Positions 21,564-29,351 of a stretch of DNA of 35,354 bases are shown piece after piece. Source of the stretch: Deltaproteobacteria bacterium (GTDB taxonomy: Bacteria > Desulfobacterota > Desulfarculia > Desulfarculales > Desulfarculaceae); NCBI GenBank assembly GCA_021811275.1, contig JAJZPI010000019.1, positions 1 to 35,354 of the forward strand, written 5' to 3'. The translations under genes and the position numbers were made by a program. The stretch's first letter is position 1; each line of letters opens with the position of its first letter. The notes beneath the pieces are model-generated. The model was not told the DNA's origin. It saw only the letters and a list, made by a program, of their open reading frames with translations, and made no database searches.

Positions 21564-23501
21564 TCAGGCCGCGTTCTGGGTACGGTAACGCTGCTCAAGG
21601 AAGGCCTGCAGCTCGCTGGTTACGGTGAAGCTGTCCTTGAGCATCTTGCGCTGGGCCGGGTTCAGGGAGGCGGGGTCCAAGTGGGCGTTCGGCTCGTGGC
21701 CGGCGCCCCGGGCTTCCAGATAGCGCGCCACCCTTAGCAGAACGATGAAGCTGTAGGCATCGGCCAGGTCGGCGGCGAAACGCTCCTGGAGTATGCCGCG
21801 CTTGGCCAGTTCGGCCAGGCGGCCCAGGGTGCTGGTGACGGTGAGCCCCTGTTCCAGGGCCAGCACCCGCACGGCGTTGATCAGGGGCGTAAGCCCGCTC
21901 ACCTTGAGGTCGAGCTGATCGCGGTATTCGCCGGATTTTTCGACCACGAACTCGCGCAAAAAGCCCAGGGGCGGACGGTTGTGGGGGCCCACCCGGGCCA
22001 GGCGGGCCAGGAAGTGGCGGTTGTCCTCGATGGCCTGGCTGACGTAGAGCCTCAAGGACTCGGCGAAGGCCATCTCCTCGTGCACGCCGCGCAGATCGAA
22101 GAGCGAGCCGGCGGCGGGTAGGGCGCACTGGCCGGCCTCCCTGATCATTTCGGAGAAGGCGTTCTGCCACTGGGCCTCGGACTGGCAGCAGGCCGGAGAG
22201 TTGGCCTGCAGGCCGTGCTCGCTCAAGGGGAAGCCGCAGGTGTGGAGCCTCTCCACCGCCCGCCCGGCCAAGTCCAGGAACCAGTCCTTGACCGCGCTGG
22301 CGCGTTCCGCCGGCACGTTCATGAATACCAGGCCGTTGTGCTGGGCGGTGCGCAGGGCCTGCTCGCACCGGCCGGCGCTGCCCAGGGCCAGCCAAGAATA
22401 GGGCACCGGGGCCCGTCCACGGCCCTGGTGCTCCATCTCCAGCTCGGTCAGCTCCAGGATCTTGAGCAGCAGGCGGTCGTTGAACTCGGTGGCCAGGTCG
22501 AGCATGTACTGCGCCGAGCCGCCCAGACGCAGGAGCATCTCCAGCACCGGGTCGAGGTTCTGGTGGATCAGCTCCAGCCCCTCGGCGCTGTTGATCTTGT
22601 CCAGGTCGCGCATCACCCCCACCGGGGCCGCGCCGGTGACCACGCGCACGTCGTGGTCGCTGAGCACGCCCACCATGCGTTCGCCCTCCACCACCACCAG
22701 GTGGTGGACGCGGTGGCGGATCATTTCCAGCATGGCCTCGAAGGCGAAGGCCTTGTTGTCGATGGTGCGGATGGGGCGGCTCATCACCTCGGCCACCGGC
22801 GCGCCCGGGTCCACCCCGGCGGCCAGCACCCGCACCCGCAGGTCGGTGTCGGTGACCACCCCCACCGGCACCCCGGTCTGCTCCACCACCACGATGGAGC
22901 CCACCCGCTGGTTGGTCATGTTGCGGGCGGCGGCGCGGATGGGGGTCTGGGGCAGGCAGGCCAGAACGCTGGTGGTCATCAGCTCCGAGACCTGGCTGCG
23001 CTTCAGGACCGCCTCCAGGCCCAGGGAGCCGCCGCCGGCCAGCAGGGTGAGCCCCTGGTCCGGGGTGCGGCGCACGGCTTGCAGGTTGCGGGCCAGGGAG
23101 AAGCTGAAGTGGCGGTGAAAGGCGGTGTGGCTGCTGTAGAGGTCCTTGAAGATGGCCGCCGGCAGCAGGAAGGCGATGATGTCCTCGCGGGCGGTGACGT
23201 CGAAAAGCGCCTGGCTGCCCTGCAGAAGGCTGACCGCGCCGAAGCAGTCGCCTTCGCCGCGCAGGTCGACCAGGATCTCTCCGCCCAGGTCGTCGGGCAG
23301 GGTCACCTTGACCGAGCCGGACTTGATGATGGCCAGGTCGGTGGCCGGGGGGCCGCCGGCGTGGTAGATGCGCTCGCCCCGGGGATAGAAGGCGATCTCC
23401 ATCCTGGACACCACGCGGGTGAGCTCTTCGTCGCTAAGGGTGTTAAAGGGCACCACCGTGCGCACGAAGTCCCGTATGCGCGGCAGTGGAAAATCGCTCA
23501 T
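21564..23501 (-). CDS. cNMP-binding / CBS-pair / DUF294 protein with degenerate nucleotidyltransferase site
   Basis: A 645-residue paralog of the protein at 16535-18466 with the same order: cyclic-nucleotide-binding fold (about 10-130), CBS pair (about 170-300), DUF294 nucleotidyltransferase and DUF294 C-terminal domains. The signature GSAGRCEQ is followed by TAQHN instead of TDQDN: Ala386 and His388 replace the two metal-binding aspartates kept in the paralog. It is probably catalytically dead and may sense or scaffold. The ATG at 23501 follows CAGAGG. It is first in the DUF294-exonuclease-acs run. The nucleotide it binds is not known; the CBS and cNMP folds suggest adenine nucleotides. Confidence 0.9.
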   Translation of the reverse strand: MSDFPLPRIRDFVRTVVPFNTLSDEELTRVVSRMEIAFYPRGERIYHAGGPPATDLAIIKSGSVKVTLPDDLGGEILVDLRGEGDCFGAVSLLQGSQALFDVTAREDIIAFLLPAAIFKDLYSSHTAFHRHFSFSLARNLQAVRRTPDQGLTLLAGGGSLGLEAVLKRSQVSELMTTSVLACLPQTPIRAAARNMTNQRVGSIVVVEQTGVPVGVVTDTDLRVRVLAAGVDPGAPVAEVMSRPIRTIDNKAFAFEAMLEMIRHRVHHLVVVEGERMVGVLSDHDVRVVTGAAPVGVMRDLDKINSAEGLELIHQNLDPVLEMLLRLGGSAQYMLDLATEFNDRLLLKILELTELEMEHQGRGRAPVPYSWLALGSAGRCEQALRTAQHNGLVFMNVPAERASAVKDWFLDLAGRAVERLHTCGFPLSEHGLQANSPACCQSEAQWQNAFSEMIREAGQCALPAAGSLFDLRGVHEEMAFAESLRLYVSQAIEDNRHFLARLARVGPHNRPPLGFLREFVVEKSGEYRDQLDLKVSGLTPLINAVRVLALEQGLTVTSTLGRLAELAKRGILQERFAADLADAYSFIVLLRVARYLEARGAGHEPNAHLDPASLNPAQRKMLKDSFTVTSELQAFLEQRYRTQNAA

Positions 23502-23549
23502 GGTCGGCCTCTGGGTCCTCGCAAAGGCGAGAGGTTTCTGGCAGCGGGG

Positions 23550-23606
23550 CGGGTCGGCCGGCGCGGCGCCCCGGCCAGCCTCCCCCCACTCCCGGTCAAG
23601 CCCCTT
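23550..23606 (+). repeat. CGGGTCGG bipartite intergenic repeat, copy F
   Basis: CGGGTCGG (23550-23557), a GC-rich dyad middle (GGCGC/GCGCC) and a tail like ACTCCCGGTCAAGCCCC. Unlike the other copies it is not in the orientation of the flanking genes, which are both on the minus strand. Confidence 0.5.
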
Positions 23607-23686
23607 AATTCACGCCATTGGGATGGATTGCCGGGCCGCGGGCCCCGGCGGCAAACATACGTTACCGCATTCCACCCCCTCGGAAT

Positions 23687-23715
23687 ATATTAGGAAAAAG
23701 GGCCAGATGGTTCTA
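23687..23715 (-). promoter_or_regulatory. Weak candidate promoter for the DUF294-exonuclease-acs cluster
   Basis: Minus strand TAGAAC (23715-23710), 17 bp, TAATAT (23692-23687). Each hexamer is only a half match. I found no convincing sigma54 site, which one might look for at acetate genes. Confidence 0.25.
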
Positions 23716-23750
23716 TGGGGGGAAACCCGTAATTTAAGGGGGGAGAACCC

Positions 23751-24353
23751 CTAGGCGTTCTCGAACCAATTGCGCTTCCGCCCCTGGACCAGGGCTAGGC
23801 CCTCCCCGGGGTAGACCCGCCGCTCATCGGCCGGCGTTGGCTGGTCCACCGACGGCCACTGACCCGGCACCTGTTCCGGCCCCTCCAGGGCCACCGGACC
23901 GGGCGCGCGCTCGACCATCACCGGCCGGGCGCCGAGGTCCACCCCGGGCGCCGTGGCGGAGAACTCCACCGCGATGCCGTTGGGGTCGAAGCTGTATATG
24001 GAATGGATGAAGCCGTGGTCCAGGGGCTCGGAGACCCAGAAGCCGGCGGCCTCCAGCTTGTCGCGCAACTCCCAGAGGTCCTCGTCGCCGGCCACTCCCA
24101 GGGCCACATGGTCGAAGACCAGCGGCCCCTTGGCGGGGTAGCCGTGCTCCTTCTCCTCGATGGGCTCCACGTCCGCCCACTCGAAGAAACCCAGGTAGCT
24201 GTCGGTGGCGATCCGGAAAAAATATTGGCGGGCGCCGGGCATGCCCAGCCCGGCCACCAGGCGCAGGCCCACCAAGTCCCGCCAATACCTTATGGTGCGG
24301 TCCATATCGCCGGTGGCCATGGCCAAATGGTTAACGCCGGTGAAGACGGCCAT
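23751..24353 (-). CDS. VOC-superfamily (glyoxalase/dioxygenase fold) protein
   Basis: A 200-residue vicinal-oxygen-chelate domain protein. The paired beta-alpha-beta-beta-beta modules show the usual metal-ligand positions: His9 (VNHLAMA), Glu in LGFFEWAD, His in VFDHVALG and Glu in IAVEFSA. About 60 C-terminal residues are Pro-rich and outside the fold. I chose the ATG at 24353 because AGGAG lies upstream and VFTGVNHLAM is the natural domain start. VOC enzymes include glyoxalases, epimerases (such as methylmalonyl-CoA epimerase), dioxygenases and resistance proteins. The specific reaction is not assignable. It is divergent from the dsr-linked gene at 24727. Confidence 0.8.
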   Translation of the reverse strand: MAVFTGVNHLAMATGDMDRTIRYWRDLVGLRLVAGLGMPGARQYFFRIATDSYLGFFEWADVEPIEEKEHGYPAKGPLVFDHVALGVAGDEDLWELRDKLEAAGFWVSEPLDHGFIHSIYSFDPNGIAVEFSATAPGVDLGARPVMVERAPGPVALEGPEQVPGQWPSVDQPTPADERRVYPGEGLALVQGRKRNWFENA

Positions 24354-24387
24354 TGTCCGACTGCTCCTGAAAAGAGGGTTCCAAATC

Positions 24388-24417
24388 ATTGTAAACCGGC
24401 TGGGCCCGCCCGGCCAA
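24388..24417 (-). promoter_or_regulatory. Promoter of the VOC gene
   Basis: Minus strand TTGGCC (24417-24412), 18 bp, TACAAT (24393-24388), about 35 bp before the ATG at 24353. Confidence 0.5.
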
Positions 24418-24452
24418 GATCATTGCGCCGGCGGACGGGGGCGGACGGGGGC

Positions 24453-24483
24453 TTGACATCACCCGGCAATATGAGCAATATGA
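24453..24483 (+). promoter_or_regulatory. Distal promoter of the dsr operon with CAATATGA direct repeats
   Basis: TTGACA (24453-24458), 17 bp, CAATAT (24476-24481). CAATATGA occurs at 24467-24474 and 24476-24483, nine bases apart and covering the -10. That placement suggests a regulator site, perhaps for a repressor or stress regulator. It would leave a leader of about 240 nt. Confidence 0.45.
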
Positions 24484-24587
24484 TGCGGCCCGCCGGGGCC
24501 GGCGCGGGGAGGCCGGCCCTGCGTTTTCGTTGTCATTGCAGTATTTGCAAGCTGTTAGCCCCGCCGGGCCCGGCCCCAGCAAGAGTC

Positions 24588-24616
24588 TTGACCTTTGGGG
24601 GGCCTTGTGTTAACTA
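24588..24616 (+). promoter_or_regulatory. Proximal promoter of the dsr operon
   Basis: TTGACC (24588-24593), 17 bp, TAACTA (24611-24616) with TGTGT before it, about 110 bp upstream of the RsbRD_N-like gene. Confidence 0.45.
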
Positions 24617-24726
24617 TGGCCCACATCAGGGCTGGGGGCTAACTACACCAAATGAATTGGTAAAATCCGGCGGGAAGCGGCCGGGCGCGGCGGGCGCAAC
24701 CGGCCGCAGGAAAGGATCATAGGTCT

Positions 24727-25284
24727 TTGGCCAATCTCCAAGAACTGCTTAAGGCCAAGAGCGAGACCATCCTCGAGCACTGGTTCGACCTCATCATCGC
24801 CACCTATCCAGCCGAGAGCGTCCAGTACTTCAAACGCACCAAGGACGCCTTCCAGAATCCGGTGGGACATACCATCCACCGCGAGATGAAGGCCGTCTTC
24901 GACGAGCTTCTGACCGGCCTGGACCGGGAGCGGGTCTCCCCCTTCGTGGACCGCATCGTGCGCATCCGCGCGGTGCAGGACTACGCCCCCAGCCAGGCCG
25001 TGGGCTTCGTGCTGGGCTTGAAGCAGGTGGTGCGAAAGGCTCTGGCCAAGGAGTTGGAGGCCGCCGCCGGCGCGCGGGGCCTGCTGGATCAGCTGACCGA
25101 CTTCGAGTCGCGGGTGGACGAGCTGGCGCTCATCGCCTTCGACATCTACATGGCCTGCCGCCAGAAGATCTACGAGATCCAGGCGCAGGAAGTAAAGAGC
25201 ATGTATTACAACGTGCTGCGCCGCGCCGACATCCTTTGTCCGATTCCCGAGCAGGAGGAGCCGGACATGCCTCCGGAGAAGTAG
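24727..25284 (+). CDS. RsbRD_N-like sensory domain protein preceding dsrM
   Basis: A 185-residue all-helical protein resembling the N-terminal sensory domain of RsbR/RsbRD stressosome proteins (globin-like fold without heme). Features are KSETILEHWFDLIIATYP near the start, then NPVGHTIHREM and SPFVDRIVRIRAVQDYAPSQAVGFVLGLKQVV. No STAS domain follows, so it is a stand-alone sensor. It starts with TTG at 24727, where AAAGGA lies upstream and the family helix begins immediately. From general knowledge, such genes are recurrent neighbours of dsrMKJOP in sulfate reducers. A role in sensing redox or assembling the complex is inference. The ORF ends 138 bp before dsrM. Confidence 0.75.
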   Translation: MANLQELLKAKSETILEHWFDLIIATYPAESVQYFKRTKDAFQNPVGHTIHREMKAVFDELLTGLDRERVSPFVDRIVRIRAVQDYAPSQAVGFVLGLKQVVRKALAKELEAAAGARGLLDQLTDFESRVDELALIAFDIYMACRQKIYEIQAQEVKSMYYNVLRRADILCPIPEQEEPDMPPEK

Positions 25285-25380
25285 CCGTTCCGGCCGCGCC
25301 CAGGGCGGTCGGGGGGCTCAAGAGGATAAACTAGGGCGACCTAAAACCTTCACCAAAGGGGGACCCGAGGCAAACTAACC

Positions 25381-25404
25381 ATGGCAACCATGATGGCCCT
25401 ATAA
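25381..25404 (+). CDS. Possible 7-codon leader peptide before dsrM
   Basis: ATG-GCA-ACC-ATG-ATG-GCC-CTA-TAA encodes MATMMAL and ends 18 bp before dsrM. A GAGG lies 11 bp upstream of its ATG. Length and position suit an upstream ORF, but a chance occurrence is likely. Confidence 0.15.
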   Translation: MATMMAL

Positions 25405-25422
25405 GAAACGAGGTAGGAGTCA

Positions 25423-26457
25423 ATGAGCTTCATCTTTTCCCTAGTCGCGGTCACGGTACTCGTTTTGGTGCCCCTCGTGGGAGTGACGGTGGCTGACCTG
25501 CGCTGGCTGTTCGGGGTTGTAGTGCCCTACGCCGCGGTGGCGACCTTCCTCATCGGGGTCAGCTACCGGGTGCTCAAGTGGAGCAACTCCCCGGTGCCGT
25601 TCAGGATTCCCACCACCTGCGGCCAGGCCAAGGGCCTGCCCTGGATCAAAACGAACAAACTCGACAACCCCTGCTCCCTGCCGGCGGTGATCGGGCGCAT
25701 GTTCCTGGAGGTCTTCCTCTTCAGGTCCCTGTTCCGCAACACCCGCATGGAGTATCACCAGGGACCCAAGGTTCGCTACGGCTCTTCCAAGTGGCTGTGG
25801 CTCTTCGGCCTGCTCTTCCATTATTCCTTCCTGGTGGTGCTGATCCGCCACTTGCGCTTCTTCACCGAGCCCGTGCCCATGTGGGTGCAGATCGTCGAGC
25901 ACATCGACACCTTCTTCGAGATGGGTCTGCCCCTGCCCGGCCCGGACGGCCTCTACGTGGGCCTGCCGCTGCTGGCCCAGTCCGGCGTGATCCTCCTGGC
26001 CGCGGCCACCCTGCTCTTCCTGCGCCGGGTGGTGATCGCCCAGGTGCGCTACATCTCCATCGCCGGCGACTGGTTCCCGCTGCTGCTCATCATCTTCATC
26101 GCCAAGACCGGCATCATCATGCGCTACGTGCTGAAGGTCGACGTGGTGACGGTCAAGAAGCTGACCATGAGCCTGGTCGCCTTGAAACCCGAGCTGCCCG
26201 CCGACCCCATCAGCTTCATGTTCTACATCCACATCTTCCTGGTCAGCTTCCTCTTTGCCTACTTCCCCTTCAGCAAGCTGATGCACCTGGGCGGCGTGTG
26301 GCTTTCCCCCACCCGCAACCTGGTCAACAACAGCCGGGAGAAGCGGCACATCAACCCCTGGAACCCCGAAGTCAAGTTCCACACCTATGCGGAGTACGAA
26401 GACGACTTCCGGGAGCAGATGATCGAGGCTGGCATCCCCGTGGAGAAGGAAGCTTAA
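25423..26457 (+). CDS. dsrM: DsrM, membrane cytochrome b subunit of the DsrMKJOP complex
   Basis: A 344-residue NarI-like integral membrane protein that oxidises menaquinol and passes electrons to DsrK. Hydrophobic segments are seen at about 5-45, 125-142, 185-205, 218-235 and 265-290, separated by loops carrying conserved His (LFHYSFLVVLIRHLRFF) for heme b ligation. MTKKL-like and INPWNPEVKFHTYAEYEDDFR C-terminal features face the cytoplasm near DsrK. GAGGTAGGAG precedes the ATG. The stop and the dsrK start are separated by one base. Family assignment rests on sequence features plus the complete dsrMKJOP order. Confidence 0.95.
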   Translation: MSFIFSLVAVTVLVLVPLVGVTVADLRWLFGVVVPYAAVATFLIGVSYRVLKWSNSPVPFRIPTTCGQAKGLPWIKTNKLDNPCSLPAVIGRMFLEVFLFRSLFRNTRMEYHQGPKVRYGSSKWLWLFGLLFHYSFLVVLIRHLRFFTEPVPMWVQIVEHIDTFFEMGLPLPGPDGLYVGLPLLAQSGVILLAAATLLFLRRVVIAQVRYISIAGDWFPLLLIIFIAKTGIIMRYVLKVDVVTVKKLTMSLVALKPELPADPISFMFYIHIFLVSFLFAYFPFSKLMHLGGVWLSPTRNLVNNSREKRHINPWNPEVKFHTYAEYEDDFREQMIEAGIPVEKEA

Positions 26458-26458
26458 T

Positions 26459-28147
26459 ATGGCAACACAAACTCCCAAGCCTCAAGAGATAGCCAAAGGC
26501 TTAAGCCACCAGCCGCCCAGCGAAAACTGGATGGACACCAAGCCGGAGTTCCGTTCCGGCATGTACTGCCATCCGGTTAAGGTGGCCAGCCTGGAAGGCA
26601 TGGGCGGCGCCTTCGCCCGCGAGTGGAACCCCACCGAGGCCGACTGGAAGCTGCCCGCCGACTGGAAGGGCATCGTCAAGGACGGCCTCAAGGACCGTCT
26701 GCGGCGCTTTCGCTCCTTCCAGGTATTCATGGACATCTGCGTGCGCTGCGGGGCCTGCGCCGACAAGTGCCACTTCTTCATCGGCACCGGCGACCCCAAA
26801 AACATGCCGGTCCTGCGCGCCGAACTGATCCGCAGCATCTACCGCGGCGAGTTCAGGACCGCGGGCAAGATCCTGGGCAAGCTGGCCGGCGGGCGCAAGC
26901 TCACCGAGGAAGTCATCAAGGAGTGGTTCTACTACTTCTTCCAGTGCACCGAGTGCCGCCGCTGCTCGGTCTTCTGCCCCTACGGCATCGACACCGCCGA
27001 GATCACCATCATCGCCCGCGAGATCCTGAACCTGCTGGGCCTGCAGATCGACTGGATCGGCACCCCGGTCAACGCCTGCTACCACGTCGGCAACCACTTG
27101 GGGCTCAAGCCGCACACCTTCAAGGAGAACATCGAGTATCTCCTGGGCGATATCGAAGAGAACGTGGGCATCACCATCGAGCCCAGCTTCAACCGCAAGG
27201 GGGCGGAGATTCTCTTCGTGACCCCCTCGGGCGACGTCTTCGCCGACCCCGGCATTTTCACCTGCATGAGCTACCTGATCCTCTTCGAGTACCTGGGTCT
27301 GGACTACACCTGGTCCACCTACGCCTCGGAGGGCGGCAACTTCGGCTTCTTCACCAGCAACGAGACGATGAAGAGGCTCAACTACAAGATGTACGCCGAG
27401 TCCAAGCGCCTGGGGGTCAAGTGGATCCTGGGCGGCGAGTGCGGGCACATGTGGCGGGTGGTGCACCAGTACATGGACACCATGAACGGACCGGCCGACC
27501 ACTTGGAGGTTCCGCGCAGCCCCATCACCGGCACGGTGTTCGAGAACGCCAAGTCCACCAAGATGGTGCATGTCACCGAGTTCACCGCCGACCTGATCAA
27601 GAACGGCAAGCTCAATCTGGACAAGAGCCGCAACGATCACTACACCGTCACCTGGCACGACTCCTGTAACACCAGCCGCGGCTTCGGATTCTTGGAGGAA
27701 CCCCGCTACGTGCTCAGGAACGTGGTCAACAACTTCTATGAGATGCCCGACCAGACCATCCGCGAGCAGACCTTCTGCTGCGGCTCGGGCTCGGGCCTGA
27801 ACGCCGGCGAGAACCTGGAACAGCGCTTCCGCGGCGGTCTGCCCCGGGCCAACGCGGTGCAGTTCGTGCATGAGAAGCACGGCGTGAACATGCTGGCCAA
27901 CATCTGCGCCATCGACCGCGCCGCCTTGAAACCCCTGATGGACTACTGGGTGCCGGCCGTCAACGTCTGCGGTCTCTCCGAGCTGGTCGCCAACGCCCTG
28001 GTCATCCCCGGCGAGAAGGCCGCTCGCTCCACCAACCTGCGCGGCGAGGAGATCAACGACCTGCGCGAGGAAGCGGGCCTCGAGCCCATCGAGTGGCCCG
28101 AAGAAGATGAAGAGGGCGGCGAGGCCGGAGAGGAGGGTGAGGAGTAA
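26459..28147 (+). CDS. dsrK: DsrK, HdrD-like catalytic iron-sulfur subunit
   Basis: A 562-residue cytoplasmic protein of the DsrMKJOP complex, thought to reduce the DsrC trisulfide or disulfide. Two cubane-cluster motifs are visible: CVRCGACADKC (Cys94, 97, 100, 104) and CTECRRCSVFC (Cys163, 166, 169, 173). The heterodisulfide-reductase-type CCG region has ECGHMWR, HDSCN and CCGSGSG (Cys440-Cys441), expected to bind the special catalytic [4Fe-4S] centre. An acidic C-terminal tail (EEDEEGGEAGEEGEE) ends the protein. The ATG lies two bases after the dsrM stop codon and the gene overlaps dsrJ by one base. No DsrC or sulfite reductase genes are in the window. Confidence 0.97.
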   Translation: MATQTPKPQEIAKGLSHQPPSENWMDTKPEFRSGMYCHPVKVASLEGMGGAFAREWNPTEADWKLPADWKGIVKDGLKDRLRRFRSFQVFMDICVRCGACADKCHFFIGTGDPKNMPVLRAELIRSIYRGEFRTAGKILGKLAGGRKLTEEVIKEWFYYFFQCTECRRCSVFCPYGIDTAEITIIAREILNLLGLQIDWIGTPVNACYHVGNHLGLKPHTFKENIEYLLGDIEENVGITIEPSFNRKGAEILFVTPSGDVFADPGIFTCMSYLILFEYLGLDYTWSTYASEGGNFGFFTSNETMKRLNYKMYAESKRLGVKWILGGECGHMWRVVHQYMDTMNGPADHLEVPRSPITGTVFENAKSTKMVHVTEFTADLIKNGKLNLDKSRNDHYTVTWHDSCNTSRGFGFLEEPRYVLRNVVNNFYEMPDQTIREQTFCCGSGSGLNAGENLEQRFRGGLPRANAVQFVHEKHGVNMLANICAIDRAALKPLMDYWVPAVNVCGLSELVANALVIPGEKAARSTNLRGEEINDLREEAGLEPIEWPEEDEEGGEAGEEGEE

Positions 28148-28530
28148 TGAAAATCTACGACAAGCCCGTAATCGTCATCGGCGTCCTCATCTTCCTGGCT
28201 ATTTTCGCCTTCCCGCTGTGGACGGCCCTGGGCACCACGCCTCCCCAGCCCAAGGTGGAGCTGCCCAAGGACATGAAGGAGTGCGTGGCCCCCACCGAGT
28301 ACATGAAGTCCTCGCACATGCAGCTGTTGAATGAGTGGCGCGATTCGGTGGTGCGCGACGGCAACCGGGTGTGGGTCAGTCATACCGGCAAGCAGTACAA
28401 CATGAGCCTGACCAACGAGTGTCTGCGCTGCCACAACGAGAAGAGCAAGTTCTGCGACCAGTGCCACAACTACGTGGGCGTGGTGCCGTTCTGCTGGGAC
28501 TGCCACACCTACCCCAAGGAGGCCAAATAA
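28147..28530 (+). CDS. dsrJ: DsrJ, triheme cytochrome c subunit
   Basis: A 127-residue periplasmic cytochrome anchored by an N-terminal hydrophobic helix (residues 7-25). Three CxxCH heme-binding motifs: CLRCH (92-96), CDQCH (103-107) and CWDCH (116-120). Cys46 in KECVAPTEYM with the downstream HMQLLNEWRD corresponds to the conserved Cys that serves as an unusual heme ligand in characterised DsrJ. It therefore probably has the mixed His/Cys ligation of the family. The start ATG overlaps the dsrK stop (TAATG), and the stop overlaps the dsrO start by one base, a tightly coupled operon. Confidence 0.96.
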   Translation: MKIYDKPVIVIGVLIFLAIFAFPLWTALGTTPPQPKVELPKDMKECVAPTEYMKSSHMQLLNEWRDSVVRDGNRVWVSHTGKQYNMSLTNECLRCHNEKSKFCDQCHNYVGVVPFCWDCHTYPKEAK

Positions 28531-29312
28531 TGACCTTCAACAGGAGAGATTTTCTGAAGGTAGCCGGCCTCTCCGCCGCAGTGGGCCTGGGGGGCAACGC
28601 GGCCTTTGAGCTGATTTTCCCCGGCCAGGTGGACGCGGCCGAGGAGATGAAACAGTCCCCCACCGAACTGACGGCCAAGCGCTGGGGCATGGTGATCGAC
28701 GTTAAGAAGCTCACCCCCGGGCTGCGCAAGACCATTACCGACGCCTGCCACATCAACCACAACGTGCCGACCATCGAGCCGCCCAAGAACCTCAAGTGGA
28801 TATGGGAGGCGCCCTTCGAGCACGTCTTCACCGAGGTGGAGCAGGAGTATCTGGAGGAGGCCGTCAAGGAATCCCCCATGCTGGCCATGTGCAACCATTG
28901 CGACAATCCGCCCTGCGTGCGGGTCTGCCCCACCAAGGCCACCTTCAGGCGCGCCGACGGCATAGTCATGATGGACATGCACCGCTGCATAGGCTGCCGC
29001 TTCTGCATGGCCGCCTGCCCCTACGGCTCGCGGAGCTTCAACTTCTACGACCCCAGGAAATACCTGCCCGACCCGGTGCCAAACACCGCCTATCCCACTC
29101 GCACCAAGGGCGTGGTGGAGAAGTGCACCTTCTGCACCGAGCGTCTGGTCACCGGCCAGCTGCCCTACTGCGTGGAGGCGGCCCAGGGCGCCATGCTCTT
29201 CGGAGACATGAGCGACGCGGGCAGCGCGCCCAGGAAGGCCCTGCGCAGCCGCTTCAGCATCAGACGCAACCCCGGCCTGGGCACCCAGCCCCAGGTCTAC
29301 TACCTGGTCTAG
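28530..29312 (+). CDS. dsrO: DsrO, periplasmic iron-sulfur subunit
   Basis: A 260-residue ferredoxin-like electron-transfer protein. A Tat signal starts with NRRDFLKVAG (Arg5-Arg6) and ends near residue 33, so it is exported folded with clusters in place. Cluster-binding motifs: CNHCDNPPCVRVCP, CIGCRFCMAACP and CTFCTERLVTGQLPYC, matching the multi-[4Fe-4S] DsrO/HmeA pattern. The ATG at 28530 overlaps the dsrJ stop and GGAG lies just upstream. It should connect DsrJ with the quinone-reactive DsrP. No truncation is seen. Confidence 0.96.
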   Translation: MTFNRRDFLKVAGLSAAVGLGGNAAFELIFPGQVDAAEEMKQSPTELTAKRWGMVIDVKKLTPGLRKTITDACHINHNVPTIEPPKNLKWIWEAPFEHVFTEVEQEYLEEAVKESPMLAMCNHCDNPPCVRVCPTKATFRRADGIVMMDMHRCIGCRFCMAACPYGSRSFNFYDPRKYLPDPVPNTAYPTRTKGVVEKCTFCTERLVTGQLPYCVEAAQGAMLFGDMSDAGSAPRKALRSRFSIRRNPGLGTQPQVYYLV

Positions 29313-29351
29313 GCTTTAAGCGGGATCACCGCCACAAGAATTGAGGACGAA

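Larger units (their letters stand above)
24354..24726. other. Divergent regulatory region between the VOC gene and the dsr operon
   Basis: No gene is seen. The stretch holds a minus-strand promoter, a tandem pair of GCGGACGGGG (24431-24450), two plus-strand promoters and a CAATATGA direct repeat. This is a long control region for the sulfite-respiration operon. Confidence 0.6.

Noticed and set aside
23502-23750. Sigma54 promoter upstream of the DUF294-exonuclease-acs cluster
   Set aside because: I looked for a GG-N10-GC core with TGGC/TTGC context on the minus strand and found none with correct spacing.
24481-24726. Riboswitch in the dsr leader
   Set aside because: The leader is long, but I could not match any known aptamer core or expression-platform hairpin by eye. 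A covariance-model search would settle it.
25381-25404. Attenuator peptide controlling dsrM
   Set aside because: The 7-codon frame has no rare or amino-acid-specific codon run and no alternative hairpins are evident. I kept it only as a low-confidence feature.
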